NCBI GenBank assembly: GCA_035456985.1
Contig: DATICE010000203.1
Span: 1-58,079, forward strand
Direction of reading: 5' to 3'
From: SG8-41 sp035456985
GTDB taxonomy: Bacteria > Pseudomonadota > Gammaproteobacteria > Burkholderiales > SG8-41
Length of the DNA: 58,079 nucleotides
Positions 16,665 to 24,815 of the stretch are shown here, piece by piece (the stretch's first letter is position 1; each line of letters starts with the position of its first letter). The notes beneath the pieces were generated by a model. That model ran no database searches. It was not told where the DNA came from and worked only from the letters and a program-made list of their open reading frames with translations. The position numbers and the translations under genes are program-made.

Positions 16665-17942
16665 GTGCCAAATTCTAGAAAGCCCCCGTCGCTGGTCGTG
16701 TTCGCGCGCCTCGCGTGGCGGCGGTTCCGAGAGGAACGCTGCTTGCAGATCGCCTCCAGCCTCACTTTCACCACGCTGCTTGCGATCGTGCCGATCATCA
16801 CGGTCGCGCTGACGCTGATCTCGGCGTTCCCGGTGTTCCGCGAGCAGCTGCAGCACGTCGAGAACTTCCTGGTGCGCTACATGCTGCCGGAGTCGGCCGC
16901 CGCCCTCACGGGATATGCAGAACAATTCGCGGCGAACGCGGCGCGCCTCACCACGGTCGGCCTCGCGTTTCTGTTCGTGACCGCGATCATCGTGTTGCTC
17001 ACGATCGACCGCGCGTTCAACCAGATCTGGCGCGTGCCGCGCCCGCGCGGCATGGCGCAACGCGTTTTCATCTACTGGGCGCTTCTCACCGTGGGGCCGC
17101 TGCTGGTCGGGGCGAGCCTCTCACTCACCTCCTGGCTGATCAGCCAGTCGCTGGGGCTGGTGAAGGACGTACCTCTTGCGGGGGAAGTGATGCTGGACGT
17201 CGTCCCGATACTCTTAACCGCGACGGCCTTCACGCTCGCCTACATCGCCATTCCGAACCGGCGTGTGCTGGTGCGCGATGCGCTCGCCGGGGGGTTCCTC
17301 GCGGCGCTCGCCTTCGAAAGCATGAAGCAAGGCTTCGCGCTCTACGTCACGCAATTCCCGACCTACCGTCTGGTCTACGGTGCGTTCGCGAGCGTGCCCC
17401 TCTTCCTGCTGTGGATCCATCTGTCGTGGATGGTCGTGCTGTTCGGAGCGGTAACGGCCGCGGTGCTGCCCGAGTGGCGCGAGCGCGCTACCCAGGTCGA
17501 GGCCGTTCCCGGCGCGCAATTCCTCGACGCGCTGCAGATCCTGCGCGTGCTGTGGGAAGCGCACCGCAGAGGGGAAGTCGTCACCGCGCTCCGCCTGCAC
17601 GGCATCGTGAAGCTCCCTTTCGACCGGATCGAAGCCGCGCTGCACGCGATGAGCGCCGCCCACTGGACCGGCAGGGTGGCAAACGGCTGGACATTGATCA
17701 AGGACGCCGCGGAGGTGAGTGTCGTCGACGTCTATCGACTGCTCGTTTTCAGGCAGGACGCCCGGTTGCCGGCGCGCCAGTCTGGCCAGGAGCTCGATCG
17801 GCTCGCGCTCGAGCTCGCGGGCGGCGTCGAAGAGAATCTGGGACTGTCCCTCGAGGAACTGTTCCGCCGGGCGGCTGCCGGCGGCGAGCCCGCGGGAAGC
17901 AGCGACCAGCGCTCCGCCGCGAACGTCCTGCGGCTCAGCTGA
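16665..17942 (+). CDS. YihY/virulence factor BrkB family inner-membrane protein
   Basis: 425 residues starting at GTG. The N-terminal half has six membrane helices and the family features (QIASSLTFTTLLAIVPIITVALTLIS, then AFNQIWRVPRPRGMAQR, and GAFASVPLFLLWIHLSWMVVLFGA). The C-terminal 130 residues are a soluble winged-helix-like extension (AQFLDALQILRVLWEAHRRGEVVTALRLHG). Once annotated as RNase BN, a role now assigned elsewhere. The real function is not known to me. Confidence 0.9.
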   Translation: MPNSRKPPSLVVFARLAWRRFREERCLQIASSLTFTTLLAIVPIITVALTLISAFPVFREQLQHVENFLVRYMLPESAAALTGYAEQFAANAARLTTVGLAFLFVTAIIVLLTIDRAFNQIWRVPRPRGMAQRVFIYWALLTVGPLLVGASLSLTSWLISQSLGLVKDVPLAGEVMLDVVPILLTATAFTLAYIAIPNRRVLVRDALAGGFLAALAFESMKQGFALYVTQFPTYRLVYGAFASVPLFLLWIHLSWMVVLFGAVTAAVLPEWRERATQVEAVPGAQFLDALQILRVLWEAHRRGEVVTALRLHGIVKLPFDRIEAALHAMSAAHWTGRVANGWTLIKDAAEVSVVDVYRLLVFRQDARLPARQSGQELDRLALELAGGVEENLGLSLEELFRRAAAGGEPAGSSDQRSAANVLRLS

Positions 17943-17969
17943 AGACGGGGTGCTGGCTGGTTCAGCCGC

Positions 17970-18602
17970 TCAGCTGCGGCTGTCGCGTGGCGCCGACACC
18001 GTCGCCTGCGTGGTGTAGTGCCAGTTGCGTTCCCACGCTTGGACCACCAGGGTGGGATAGCCGGGATGGCCGAGGCTGCCGTTGTAGCGCCCGAGCGCCC
18101 GGTAGAGATCGCCTTTTTCCTGATCGAGGTAGTGACGCAGGATCACGCAGCCGAAGCGCAGATTGGTGCGCAGGTGGAACAGGTTGTCGTCGCTGCGGCC
18201 GATCAACTTGACCCAGAACGGCATCACCTGCATGTAGCCCTTGGCCCCGGCGCTGGAGACCGCGTACTTGCGGAAGTTGCTCTCGACCTGGATCACGCCC
18301 AGCACGAGCTGCGGATCGAGGCCGGCGCGTTTCGCCTCGTAGTGCACCGAGACCAGGAATTCCTCACGCTGCAGGCGATCCGCGATGCGCGGGGCCAGCC
18401 GCTTCGACATCACGGTGAGCCAGCGCCGTGCTTCCGCCTCGGTTTCGAAGGCGAGAAAAGGCGTCGCCGCGTCGGAGATCGAGCGGTTGAGCGCGGCGCG
18501 CACGCTGGCCGAAAGCGGCTCATAGTCCTGCGAGCCGGCGCAAACCGCCCCGGGCAGCGCCAACGTGAGCACCCACCAGATTAGACGAACTCGTCCCCGC
18601 AC
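17970..18602 (-). CDS. Lytic murein transglycosylase (SLT domain), exported
   Basis: 210 residues with a signal peptide (1-22, ending GAVCAG). The SLT domain covers about 75-200. The catalytic glutamate lies in VIQVESNFRKYAVSSAGAKGYMQVMP, followed by the family NLRFGCVILRHYL and ALGRYNGSLGHPGYP. It cleaves the peptidoglycan MurNAc-GlcNAc bond with anhydro product formation. It starts (GTG 18602) inside the 3' end of proS, overlapping by 22 nt, so the two genes are co-transcribed. Confidence 0.9.
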   Translation of the reverse strand: MRGRVRLIWWVLTLALPGAVCAGSQDYEPLSASVRAALNRSISDAATPFLAFETEAEARRWLTVMSKRLAPRIADRLQREEFLVSVHYEAKRAGLDPQLVLGVIQVESNFRKYAVSSAGAKGYMQVMPFWVKLIGRSDDNLFHLRTNLRFGCVILRHYLDQEKGDLYRALGRYNGSLGHPGYPTLVVQAWERNWHYTTQATVSAPRDSRS

Positions 18603-20299
18603 ACCCTTGATTTTACGGATTTTGCGGCATCCTGCAAGGCAAAAAGTTCCGCCTTGAGGCCGCGCCGCCCCTGGTATTCGACCTGGTTCGTCTTCAGGCC
18701 GCGCTCGCCGACGACGACACGATGCGGGATGCCGATCAGCTCCATGTCGGCAAGCGCAACGCCCGGGCGCTCGTCGCGGTCATCGAGCAGCACGTCGATG
18801 CCGGCGGTGGTGAGGTCGGTGTAGAGGGATTCGGCGGTGGCACGCACCTGTGCGTTCTTGCCCGCGCCGATCGGCACCAGCGCGAGCTCGAACGGCGCCA
18901 TCGCGCGCGGAAAGATGATGCCGCGCTCGTCGTGGTTCTGCTCGATCGCGGCGGCGACAATGCGCGTCACGCCGATGCCGTAGCAGCCCATCTCCATCAA
19001 CCGGGACTTGCCCGTCTCGTCGAGAAAAGACAGGTTGAGCGCCCGGGAATACTTGTCGCGCAACTGGAAGACGTGGCCGACCTCGATGCCGCGAACGATC
19101 TCGAGCCGGCCTTTGCCGTCGGGGCTCGCATCCCCCGCCACGACGCTGCGGATGTCGGCCACCAGCGGCTCCGGGAAGTCGCGGCCGATGTTGACGCCGG
19201 TGTAATGGTAGTCATCCTGGTTCGCGCCGGCGGCGAAATCGGACATCGCGGCGACCGTGCGATCGGCGATGACCACGCCCTTGAACCCGACCGGCCCCAG
19301 GGAGCCCGGTCCCGCCCCAAAACGGGACCGGATGCTCTCGCCTGAAGAAAAAGCCACGGGCTTCTTGACCTGCTCGAGCTTGGCGGCCTTGGCGAGATTG
19401 AGTTCATGATCGCCGCGCACCATCAGCAGGACGGGGCTGCCGTCGGCCCCCTCCAGCACCACTGCCTTCACGGTGCGCGCCGCGGGAATGCCGAGAAACG
19501 CGCACAGCTCGGCAATGGTCTTGACGCCCGGCGTATGCACTCGCGCAAGCGCCGCGGCGGGCTTCCCGCGCGGCCCCGGGGAGAGGGCCTCCGCAAGCTC
19601 CACGTTGGCGGCGTAGTCGGAGTCGGGGCAGTACGCGATCGCGTCCTCACCGGAATCGGCGAGCACGTGGAACTCGTGGGAGCCGGTGCCGCCGATGGCG
19701 CCGGGGTCGGCCGCGACCGCGCGGAACTTGAGGCCGAGCCGGGTGAAGATGCGCGTATAGCAGTCGAACATGGCGCGGTAGGTCCGTTCGAGGCTCGCTG
19801 CGTCGGCGTGGAAGGAGTAGGCGTCCTTCATGACGAATTCGCGGGCGCGCATGACGCCGAAGCGCGGCCGGATCTCGTCGCGGAACTTGGTCTGGATCTG
19901 GTAGAGGTTCAATGGCAGCTGGCGGTAGCTCTTCACTTCCTGGCGCACGATGTCGCTCACCACCTCCTCGTGCGTGGGCCCGATGCAGAAATCGCGCTGG
20001 TGCCGGTCCTTCAGGCGCAGTAACTCCGGGCCGAACTCGTCCCATCGTCCCGACTCCTGCCACAGCTCGGCGGGCTGCACCGCGGGCATCTCGAGCTCGA
20101 TCGCGCCGGCCGCGTTCATCTCCTCGCGCACGATACGTTCCACCTTGCGCAGCACGCGCAGCCCCAGCGGCATCCAGGTGTAGATCCCGCGGGCGAGCTG
20201 CCGGATCAGTCCGGCGCGCAGCATCAACCGATGGCTTACCACCTCGGCCTCGGCCGGCGTTTCCCGGTGCGTCGAAAGGAGGAATTGCGAGACGCGCAT
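18581..20299 (-). CDS. proS: Prolyl-tRNA synthetase (bacterial type with editing domain)
   Basis: Class II synthetase charging tRNA-Pro. 572 residues. Motif 1 is around LGLRVLRKVERIVREEMNAAGAIELEMPAVQP. Motif 2 includes KFRDEIRPRFGVMRAREFVMKDAYSF. The INS editing domain (about 225-390) hydrolyses Ala-tRNA-Pro. Motif 3 is GCYGIGVTRIVAAAIEQ. A C-terminal anticodon-binding domain follows. It is divergent from the spermidine-synthase-like gene. A tRNA-Pro(CGG) gene lies about 10 kb away. Confidence 0.97.
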   Translation of the reverse strand: MRVSQFLLSTHRETPAEAEVVSHRLMLRAGLIRQLARGIYTWMPLGLRVLRKVERIVREEMNAAGAIELEMPAVQPAELWQESGRWDEFGPELLRLKDRHQRDFCIGPTHEEVVSDIVRQEVKSYRQLPLNLYQIQTKFRDEIRPRFGVMRAREFVMKDAYSFHADAASLERTYRAMFDCYTRIFTRLGLKFRAVAADPGAIGGTGSHEFHVLADSGEDAIAYCPDSDYAANVELAEALSPGPRGKPAAALARVHTPGVKTIAELCAFLGIPAARTVKAVVLEGADGSPVLLMVRGDHELNLAKAAKLEQVKKPVAFSSGESIRSRFGAGPGSLGPVGFKGVVIADRTVAAMSDFAAGANQDDYHYTGVNIGRDFPEPLVADIRSVVAGDASPDGKGRLEIVRGIEVGHVFQLRDKYSRALNLSFLDETGKSRLMEMGCYGIGVTRIVAAAIEQNHDERGIIFPRAMAPFELALVPIGAGKNAQVRATAESLYTDLTTAGIDVLLDDRDERPGVALADMELIGIPHRVVVGERGLKTNQVEYQGRRGLKAELFALQDAAKSVKSRVCGDEFV

Positions 20300-20361
20300 G
20301 ATTGTCGCGGAACGGCGAAAGCCGCTATTCTACCGAACGCTGCCTGGTCCAGAACAACGGC

Positions 20362-21162
20362 ATGAACTTCTTCGCGCACTGGCGCTTGCGCAAACCCGCC
20401 CATGGCGCCGATTCGGTGTACGTAACCGAGCGGTTCGGGGTGCGCTCGCTGCATATCGGCACCGACACCATCCAGAGCTCGATGCGACTCGCGCGCCCGA
20501 ACGATCTCGAGCTTGCCTACACCCGCAGCATGATGGCATTCCTGCTGTTCAATCCGCCGCCGCGCCGCGTCCTGTTGGTCGGCCTCGGCGGCGGCTCCCT
20601 GGCCAAGTTCATCTACCACCGGATACCGGAGGCGGTGACCGAGGTAATCGAGGTCAACCCGCAGGTGGTAGCGGTCGCGCGCCGTCTGTTCGAGCTGCCG
20701 CCGGCCGATGCGCGCCTCATCGTGCGGATCTGCGACGCGGCGGAGTTCGTCGCATCGGACGGGGACGATTTCGATGCGATTCTGGTCGACGGCTACGACG
20801 GCGAGTCGCAGGTCCCGGAGCTCGCGACGGAGGCATTCTACGGCGGGTGCCGGCGGCGACTCGGGCGTGGCGGCGTGCTGGTGGTGAACCTGTGGGGATC
20901 GGACCGCCGCTTCGACGACTACCTGGCGCGCATCGAGGGCGTATTCCCGCGCAGCACCCTGTGCCTGCCGGCGGAGAAGCCGGGCAACGTCATCGTCTTC
21001 GGGTTCCGGGATCCCCCGGCTGCCCTGCGGTGGGACGAGCTGGAGCGCGATGCCCGGACGCTCGAGACGCGCTACGCACTCGAGTTCGGTAGATTCGTGT
21101 CCGGGCTGCGCAGGATGAACCGCTGGGACGCCGAGCGACTCTATATCTCTGAGCAAGCGTGA
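20362..21162 (+). CDS. Spermidine-synthase-like methyltransferase-fold protein
   Basis: Rossmann-fold protein of 266 residues. The SAM-type glycine motif is LLVGLGGGSLAKFIYH, with the acidic strand end VTEVIEVNPQVV and the DAILVDGYDG motif. This is the spermidine synthase superfamily, but it lacks the N-terminal beta domain of true SpeE, and the aminopropyl-transfer residues cannot be confirmed by eye. I start at ATG 20362 (MNFFAHWRLRK). A TTG start at 20302 would add 20 residues. A TATTCT box lies near 20327. Substrate unknown. Confidence 0.8.
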   Translation: MNFFAHWRLRKPAHGADSVYVTERFGVRSLHIGTDTIQSSMRLARPNDLELAYTRSMMAFLLFNPPPRRVLLVGLGGGSLAKFIYHRIPEAVTEVIEVNPQVVAVARRLFELPPADARLIVRICDAAEFVASDGDDFDAILVDGYDGESQVPELATEAFYGGCRRRLGRGGVLVVNLWGSDRRFDDYLARIEGVFPRSTLCLPAEKPGNVIVFGFRDPPAALRWDELERDARTLETRYALEFGRFVSGLRRMNRWDAERLYISEQA

Positions 21163-21255
21163 GTTGCGACTCGCGCCTTGATGCCTCCGAACAGGGTTTC
21201 GCTTGCGTGCGAATTGTGAAAAAATTGACATGACCAACAGCTTCAGGGGATTTCG

Positions 21256-21798
21256 ATGATCGACCGCGATGGCTATCGCCCGAACGTCGGCATCGTCCTA
21301 TGTAACTGGAAAAACCAGGTTTTCTGGGGCAAGCGGGTACGGGAGCACGCCTGGCAGTTTCCGCAGGGCGGCATCAAGCGGGGCGAGACGCCGGAGTCGG
21401 CGATGTATCGGGAGCTGCAGGAGGAAGTCGGGCTCGCGCCGCAGCACGTGTGGGTGCTCGGGCGCACGCGCGACTGGCTACGATACGAGGTCCCGGAGCG
21501 CTGGCTGCGGCGCGATTGGCGCGGCAATTACCGCGGCCAGAAGCAAATCTGGTTCCTGCTGCGCCTCGTCGGCCGCGACTGCGACGTGCGCCTGCGCGCT
21601 ACCAGCAAGCCCGAATTCGATGCCTGGCGGTGGAGCGATTACTGGATGCCGATGGACGCGGTGATCGAGTTCAAGCGCGGGGTCTATCAGCAGGCGCTCG
21701 AGGAGCTGGCGCCCTATCTGAAACGGCGTCCCCGGGGCGGGGCGCGCGGCAGACGCGCCCACCAGGTGAAACCGGCTGGCGCCCCCGAGCTGGGGTAA
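21256..21798 (+). CDS. rppH: RNA pyrophosphohydrolase (Nudix)
   Basis: Removes pyrophosphate from the 5' end of mRNAs to trigger decay. 180 residues. The start MIDRDGYRPNVGIVLCN is characteristic of RppH. The Nudix box is intact: G38, E44, R52, E53, E56, E57 and G59 in GGIKRGETPESAMYRELQEE and following VGL. The C-terminus has a basic, Pro/Gly-rich tail (about 155-180). It stands alone, downstream of the spermidine-synthase-like gene by 93 nt. Confidence 0.95.
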   Translation: MIDRDGYRPNVGIVLCNWKNQVFWGKRVREHAWQFPQGGIKRGETPESAMYRELQEEVGLAPQHVWVLGRTRDWLRYEVPERWLRRDWRGNYRGQKQIWFLLRLVGRDCDVRLRATSKPEFDAWRWSDYWMPMDAVIEFKRGVYQQALEELAPYLKRRPRGGARGRRAHQVKPAGAPELG

Positions 21799-21989
21799 TC
21801 GCACCCGCAAAGTGGAGCCGGTTACCCGCGGAGGGCGGGAACTTAGGCTCTGGGATTCGGCCGCGCATTCCCGGAGGCCACTGCGCATCAGCGACCCCTC
21901 GCGACGATCGCGTCGATGCAGGCGCGTTAAGCGCTCCTCGCTCCACCGTCCCACGCCACGCGGGCCTCGAGGAAGCCATTTGGGCTTGC

Positions 21990-22003
21990 TTGATTCAGGT
22001 CAA
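21990..22003 (+). promoter_or_regulatory. FNR/ANR-like box upstream of rubrerythrin
   Basis: TTGAT-TCAG-GTCAA matches the FNR consensus (TTGAT-N4-ATCAA) with one mismatch. A class II geometry would put the -10 hexamer at 22026-22031, where CAGACT retains the two most conserved -10 bases (A2, T6). This would be an upstream promoter additional to the one at 22096-22125. The rest of the 437-nt gap before the gene (21799-21989) shows nothing I recognise. Confidence 0.4.
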
Positions 22004-22095
22004 GACCGGGGGACGAAACCAGGCGCAGACTTTCTTCTCATATCGCAATCTTGACCGGTCTTCAGGATCTCTTTAGGACAGAAGCGCTGTAGTTG

Positions 22096-22125
22096 TTGAC
22101 AGCTGTTGGCGATGCTGTTTATACT
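22096..22125 (+). promoter_or_regulatory. Strong sigma-70 promoter of rubrerythrin
   Basis: TTGACA (22096-22101), 18-nt spacer, TATACT (22120-22125). The predicted start is about 22132, giving a leader of roughly 104 nt. Confidence 0.7.
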
Positions 22126-22135
22126 ACGTTAAGCT

Positions 22136-22152
22136 ATTAGACTCAGTCTAAT
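22136..22152. promoter_or_regulatory. Perfect 17-bp palindrome at the rubrerythrin start site (operator)
   Basis: ATTAGACT-C-AGTCTAAT is a perfect inverted repeat with a 1-nt centre. It lies about 4-20 nt downstream of the predicted start, the usual place for a repressor. The half-sites do not fit FNR, NrdR or LexA. GACT/AGTC resembles the core of IscR/Rrf2-type sites, but the spacing differs. The regulator is unknown. Confidence 0.6.
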
Positions 22153-22235
22153 AAATGCTTCGGCAGCGGAGGTGAGTAAGCGCTCGCCGGGATCGCGCCG
22201 TTATGATTCAAGTTTCTGATTTAAAGGAGATAAAT

Positions 22236-22655
22236 ATGCAACTCAAGGGTTCCAAGACGCATCAAAACCTGAAGGACGCGTTTGCGGGGGAATCGCAAGC
22301 CAATCGGCGCTATCTCTACTTCGCAGCGAAAGCGGATGTTGAGGGCCAGAACGACATTTCCGCCGTGTTTCGATCCACTGCGGAAGGGGAGACCGGTCAT
22401 GCCCACGGTCACCTGGAGTACCTCGAAGCCTGCGGCGATCCGGCGACCAATCTGCCGATCGGCAAGACGCGCGACAACCTGAAGGCGGCAATTGCGGGAG
22501 AGACGCACGAGTACACCGACATGTACCCGGGAATGGCCAAGGCCGCGCGCACCGAGGGCTTCGGCGAGATTGCGGACTGGTTCGAGACGCTCGCCAAGGC
22601 GGAGCGCTCGCATGCCAACCGTTTCCAGAAGGCGCTCGACGGGCTCGCGGACTGA
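22236..22655 (+). CDS. Rubrerythrin-family diiron protein (no rubredoxin domain)
   Basis: Four-helix-bundle diiron protein, 139 residues, probably a peroxide reductase. The N-terminal helix is KGSKTHQNLKDAFAGESQANRRYLYFAAKAD. ExxH iron ligands are seen in AEGETGHAHGHLEYL and LAKAERSHANRFQKAL. The C-terminal rubredoxin module of classical rubrerythrin is absent, so electrons must come from a partner, plausibly the Fe-S protein next door. I use ATG 22236 because AAAGGAG lies at ideal spacing. An upstream ATG at 22203 lacks one. An intrinsic terminator follows. Confidence 0.92.
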   Translation: MQLKGSKTHQNLKDAFAGESQANRRYLYFAAKADVEGQNDISAVFRSTAEGETGHAHGHLEYLEACGDPATNLPIGKTRDNLKAAIAGETHEYTDMYPGMAKAARTEGFGEIADWFETLAKAERSHANRFQKALDGLAD

Positions 22656-22675
22656 TTGGAGCCTGCGCAACGAAG

Positions 22676-22706
22676 GCGGAAGGCGGGGTTGCCTTCCGCT
22701 TTTTTT
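22676..22706 (+). terminator. Intrinsic terminator after rubrerythrin
   Basis: A perfect 9-bp stem GCGGAAGGC / GCCTTCCGC with loop GGGGTT is followed by seven T. The upstream side consists of two GAAGGCG heptamers, which links it to the heptamer stem-loop family. It sits between rubrerythrin and the Fe-S gene and would make the downstream genes less expressed. Confidence 0.85.
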
Positions 22707-22731
22707 GATCCCTCATCCCCCGGAGCGGCAA

Positions 22732-24060
22732 ATGACCGTACGTGAAGGAAGCCTGGAGGCGCCCACCCGGCATGCGCTCGACTGGAAATCCGCGGATTTC
22801 TATGACGAGGCAAAGCTCGACAAGGAGCTCGAGCGCGTCTTCGACATCTGCCACGGCTGCCGGCGCTGCGTGAACCTCTGCACCACGTTTCCGACTCTGT
22901 TCGACCTGGTGGACGGGAGCGCGACCATGGAGGTCGATGGGGTCAGCAAAGCCGACTACGGCAAGGTCGTCGACCAGTGTTACCTGTGCGACATGTGCTA
23001 CATGACCAAGTGCCCGTACGTGCCGCCGCACGCCTGGAACGTGGATTTTCCGCACCTCATGCTGCGCGCCAAGGCAGCCAGGTTCCGCAAGGGGGGCGCA
23101 AAATTTCGCGACCGGCTGCTATCGAGCACGGACGCGCTCGGCCGGCTCTCCACGATCCCCGTCGTCGTGCAATTCGTCAACGCGGCCAACAAGTCGGGGG
23201 CCGTCCGCGGCGTCATGGAGAAGACGCTGGGCATACACAAGGACCGGATCCTGCCCGAATATGCCACCGCAAAGTTCCGCGGCAGCGCGCAGGCCAACAC
23301 CTCGTTCCCGGCGCGCGACGGGAAGAACACGCCGGGAAAGGTTGCCGTGTTCTCCACCTGCTACGTGAACTACAACGAACCCGGCATCGGGCACGATCTG
23401 TTCAAGGTGCTCGCGCACAACGAGGTGCCGGCGACATTGGTCGAGAAGGAAGCATGCTGCGGCATGCCAAAGCTGGAACTGGGCGATCTCGAAGCGGTCG
23501 CGCGCAGCAAGGAGGCCAACATTCCCGTGCTCGCGCGACTCGCGCGCGAGGGCTACGCGATCGTCACGCCCGTGCCATCGTGCACCCTGATGTTCAAGCA
23601 GGAACTGCCGTTGATGTTTCCCGACGATCCTGACGTGAAGTCCGTGGCGGACGCCATGTTCGACCCGTTCGAATATCTGGTGCTGCGCCACAAGGACGGG
23701 CTGCTCAAGACCGATTTCAAGCAGCCGCTCGGCAAGGTTTCCTATCACGTGCCGTGCCACCTGCGCGTGCAGAACATGGGGCAGAAGACGCGAGAGCTGC
23801 TCGAGATGATTCCCGATACGCGGGTCACCACGGTCGAGCGCTGCGCCGGCCACGACGGAACCTGGGGCGTCAAGGCGGAATATTTCGAGAACTCGATGAA
23901 GATCGGCCGCCCGGTATTCCGCCAGATGGCGGAAGCGGCGCCGGATTATGTCAGCTCCGATTGCGCCATCGCCGGCCGCCATATCCTGCAGGGGATGGGG
24001 GAGACCGGCGCACGGAAGCAGCATCCGCTCACGCTGATTCGCATCGCCTACGGCCTTTAA
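22732..24060 (+). CDS. Heterodisulfide-reductase-related Fe-S oxidoreductase
   Basis: 442 residues. Two ferredoxin-type motifs sit near the N-terminus: C40, C43, C46, C50 in CHGCRRCVNLC and C83, C86, C89, C94 in CYLCDMCYMTKC, predicted to hold two [4Fe-4S] clusters. Two CCG-type domains follow. The first is complete (STCYVNY...ACCGMPKLE). The second reads PCHLR...ERCAGHDGTWG, so one cysteine of the canonical CCxG is Ala. GlpC/HdrD-like. Its place between rubrerythrin and DUF3501 is, as I recall, a recurrent trio, and I infer that it passes electrons to the rubrerythrin. The start is ATG 22732 with CGGAG upstream. Confidence 0.87.
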   Translation: MTVREGSLEAPTRHALDWKSADFYDEAKLDKELERVFDICHGCRRCVNLCTTFPTLFDLVDGSATMEVDGVSKADYGKVVDQCYLCDMCYMTKCPYVPPHAWNVDFPHLMLRAKAARFRKGGAKFRDRLLSSTDALGRLSTIPVVVQFVNAANKSGAVRGVMEKTLGIHKDRILPEYATAKFRGSAQANTSFPARDGKNTPGKVAVFSTCYVNYNEPGIGHDLFKVLAHNEVPATLVEKEACCGMPKLELGDLEAVARSKEANIPVLARLAREGYAIVTPVPSCTLMFKQELPLMFPDDPDVKSVADAMFDPFEYLVLRHKDGLLKTDFKQPLGKVSYHVPCHLRVQNMGQKTRELLEMIPDTRVTTVERCAGHDGTWGVKAEYFENSMKIGRPVFRQMAEAAPDYVSSDCAIAGRHILQGMGETGARKQHPLTLIRIAYGL

Positions 24061-24066
24061 GTCCGT

Positions 24067-24150
24067 CAATGGTGAGTGGTGAGTGGACTGAACCCCCATT
24101 CTGCAAACCACCACCTGCGAATTAAGTCCATTCACTACTTACTACTCACC
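24067..24150 (+). repeat. Heptamer stem-loop element E (Fe-S protein to DUF3501)
   Basis: Words GGTGAGT, GGTGAGT, GGACTGA (24071-24091) are mirrored by a pyrimidine arm at 24126-24150 whose complement reads GGTGAGT, AGTAAGT, AGTGAAT, GGAC. The DUF3501 ATG is 5 nt beyond the second arm and has no Shine-Dalgarno. Confidence 0.8.
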
Positions 24151-24155
24151 CATTT

Positions 24156-24743
24156 ATGCCTGCAATCACCCGCGACAGCCTGATGACGCTCGAAGCTTAT
24201 GCCAGGGCGCGACCGCAGTTCCGCGCCCGGGTCATGGCGCACAAGCAGAACCGCACGCTGGAGCTGGGCGAACACCTGACGCTCATCTTCGAGGACGAGC
24301 TGACGGTCCGCTACCAGGTCCAGGAAATGCTGCGCGCCGAGCGCACGTTCGAGGAGGCGGGCATCCAGGACGAGCTCGATGCCTACAACCCGCTCATTCC
24401 CGACGGTGCCAACTGGAAGGCGACGCTCATGATCGAGTATCCCGACGTGGAGGAGCGCCGCCGCATGCTCGCCCGGCTGATCGGCATCGAGGACCGGGTC
24501 TGGGTTCAGGTCGCGGGCCATGCCCGGGTGAGCGCCATTGCCGACGAGGATCTCGAACGCGACACCGCGGAGAAGACCTCGGCGGTGCATTTCCTGCGGT
24601 TCGAGCTCGACCCCGCCATGGTGCGGGCGCTGAAGGAGGGGGCTGCGCTCGCGGTTGGCGTCGATCATCCCGAATACAGCCACGCGATTGGGGCGGTGGA
24701 TCCCGCGGTCCGCGCCTCGCTCGTCAACGACCTCACAGGCTAG
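24156..24743 (+). CDS. DUF3501 family protein
   Basis: 195 residues, cytoplasmic, with no membrane segment or cysteine cluster. The start MPAITRDSLMTLEAYARARPQFRARVMAHKQNR and the core LTLIFEDELTVRYQVQEMLRAER match the DUF3501 family, which accompanies rubrerythrin and the Fe-S oxidoreductase. No biochemical function is known to me. Given the company, a role in the same peroxide or redox response is inferred. The start codon follows repeat element E without a ribosome binding site. Confidence 0.88.
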   Translation: MPAITRDSLMTLEAYARARPQFRARVMAHKQNRTLELGEHLTLIFEDELTVRYQVQEMLRAERTFEEAGIQDELDAYNPLIPDGANWKATLMIEYPDVEERRRMLARLIGIEDRVWVQVAGHARVSAIADEDLERDTAEKTSAVHFLRFELDPAMVRALKEGAALAVGVDHPEYSHAIGAVDPAVRASLVNDLTG

Positions 24744-24815
24744 CTCGCCGCCCCCGGCCGGCCTTGCGCCTCGGGTATTCCGCCCCGCCGGGCTTGTGCT
24801 ATTCTCGCCGGGCGT

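Noticed and set aside
22136..22152. IscR type 1 or FNR assignment for the rubrerythrin palindrome
   Set aside because: IscR sites need a wider gap between GACT and AGTC, and FNR needs TTGAT/ATCAA. Only partial resemblance exists, so the regulator is left open.
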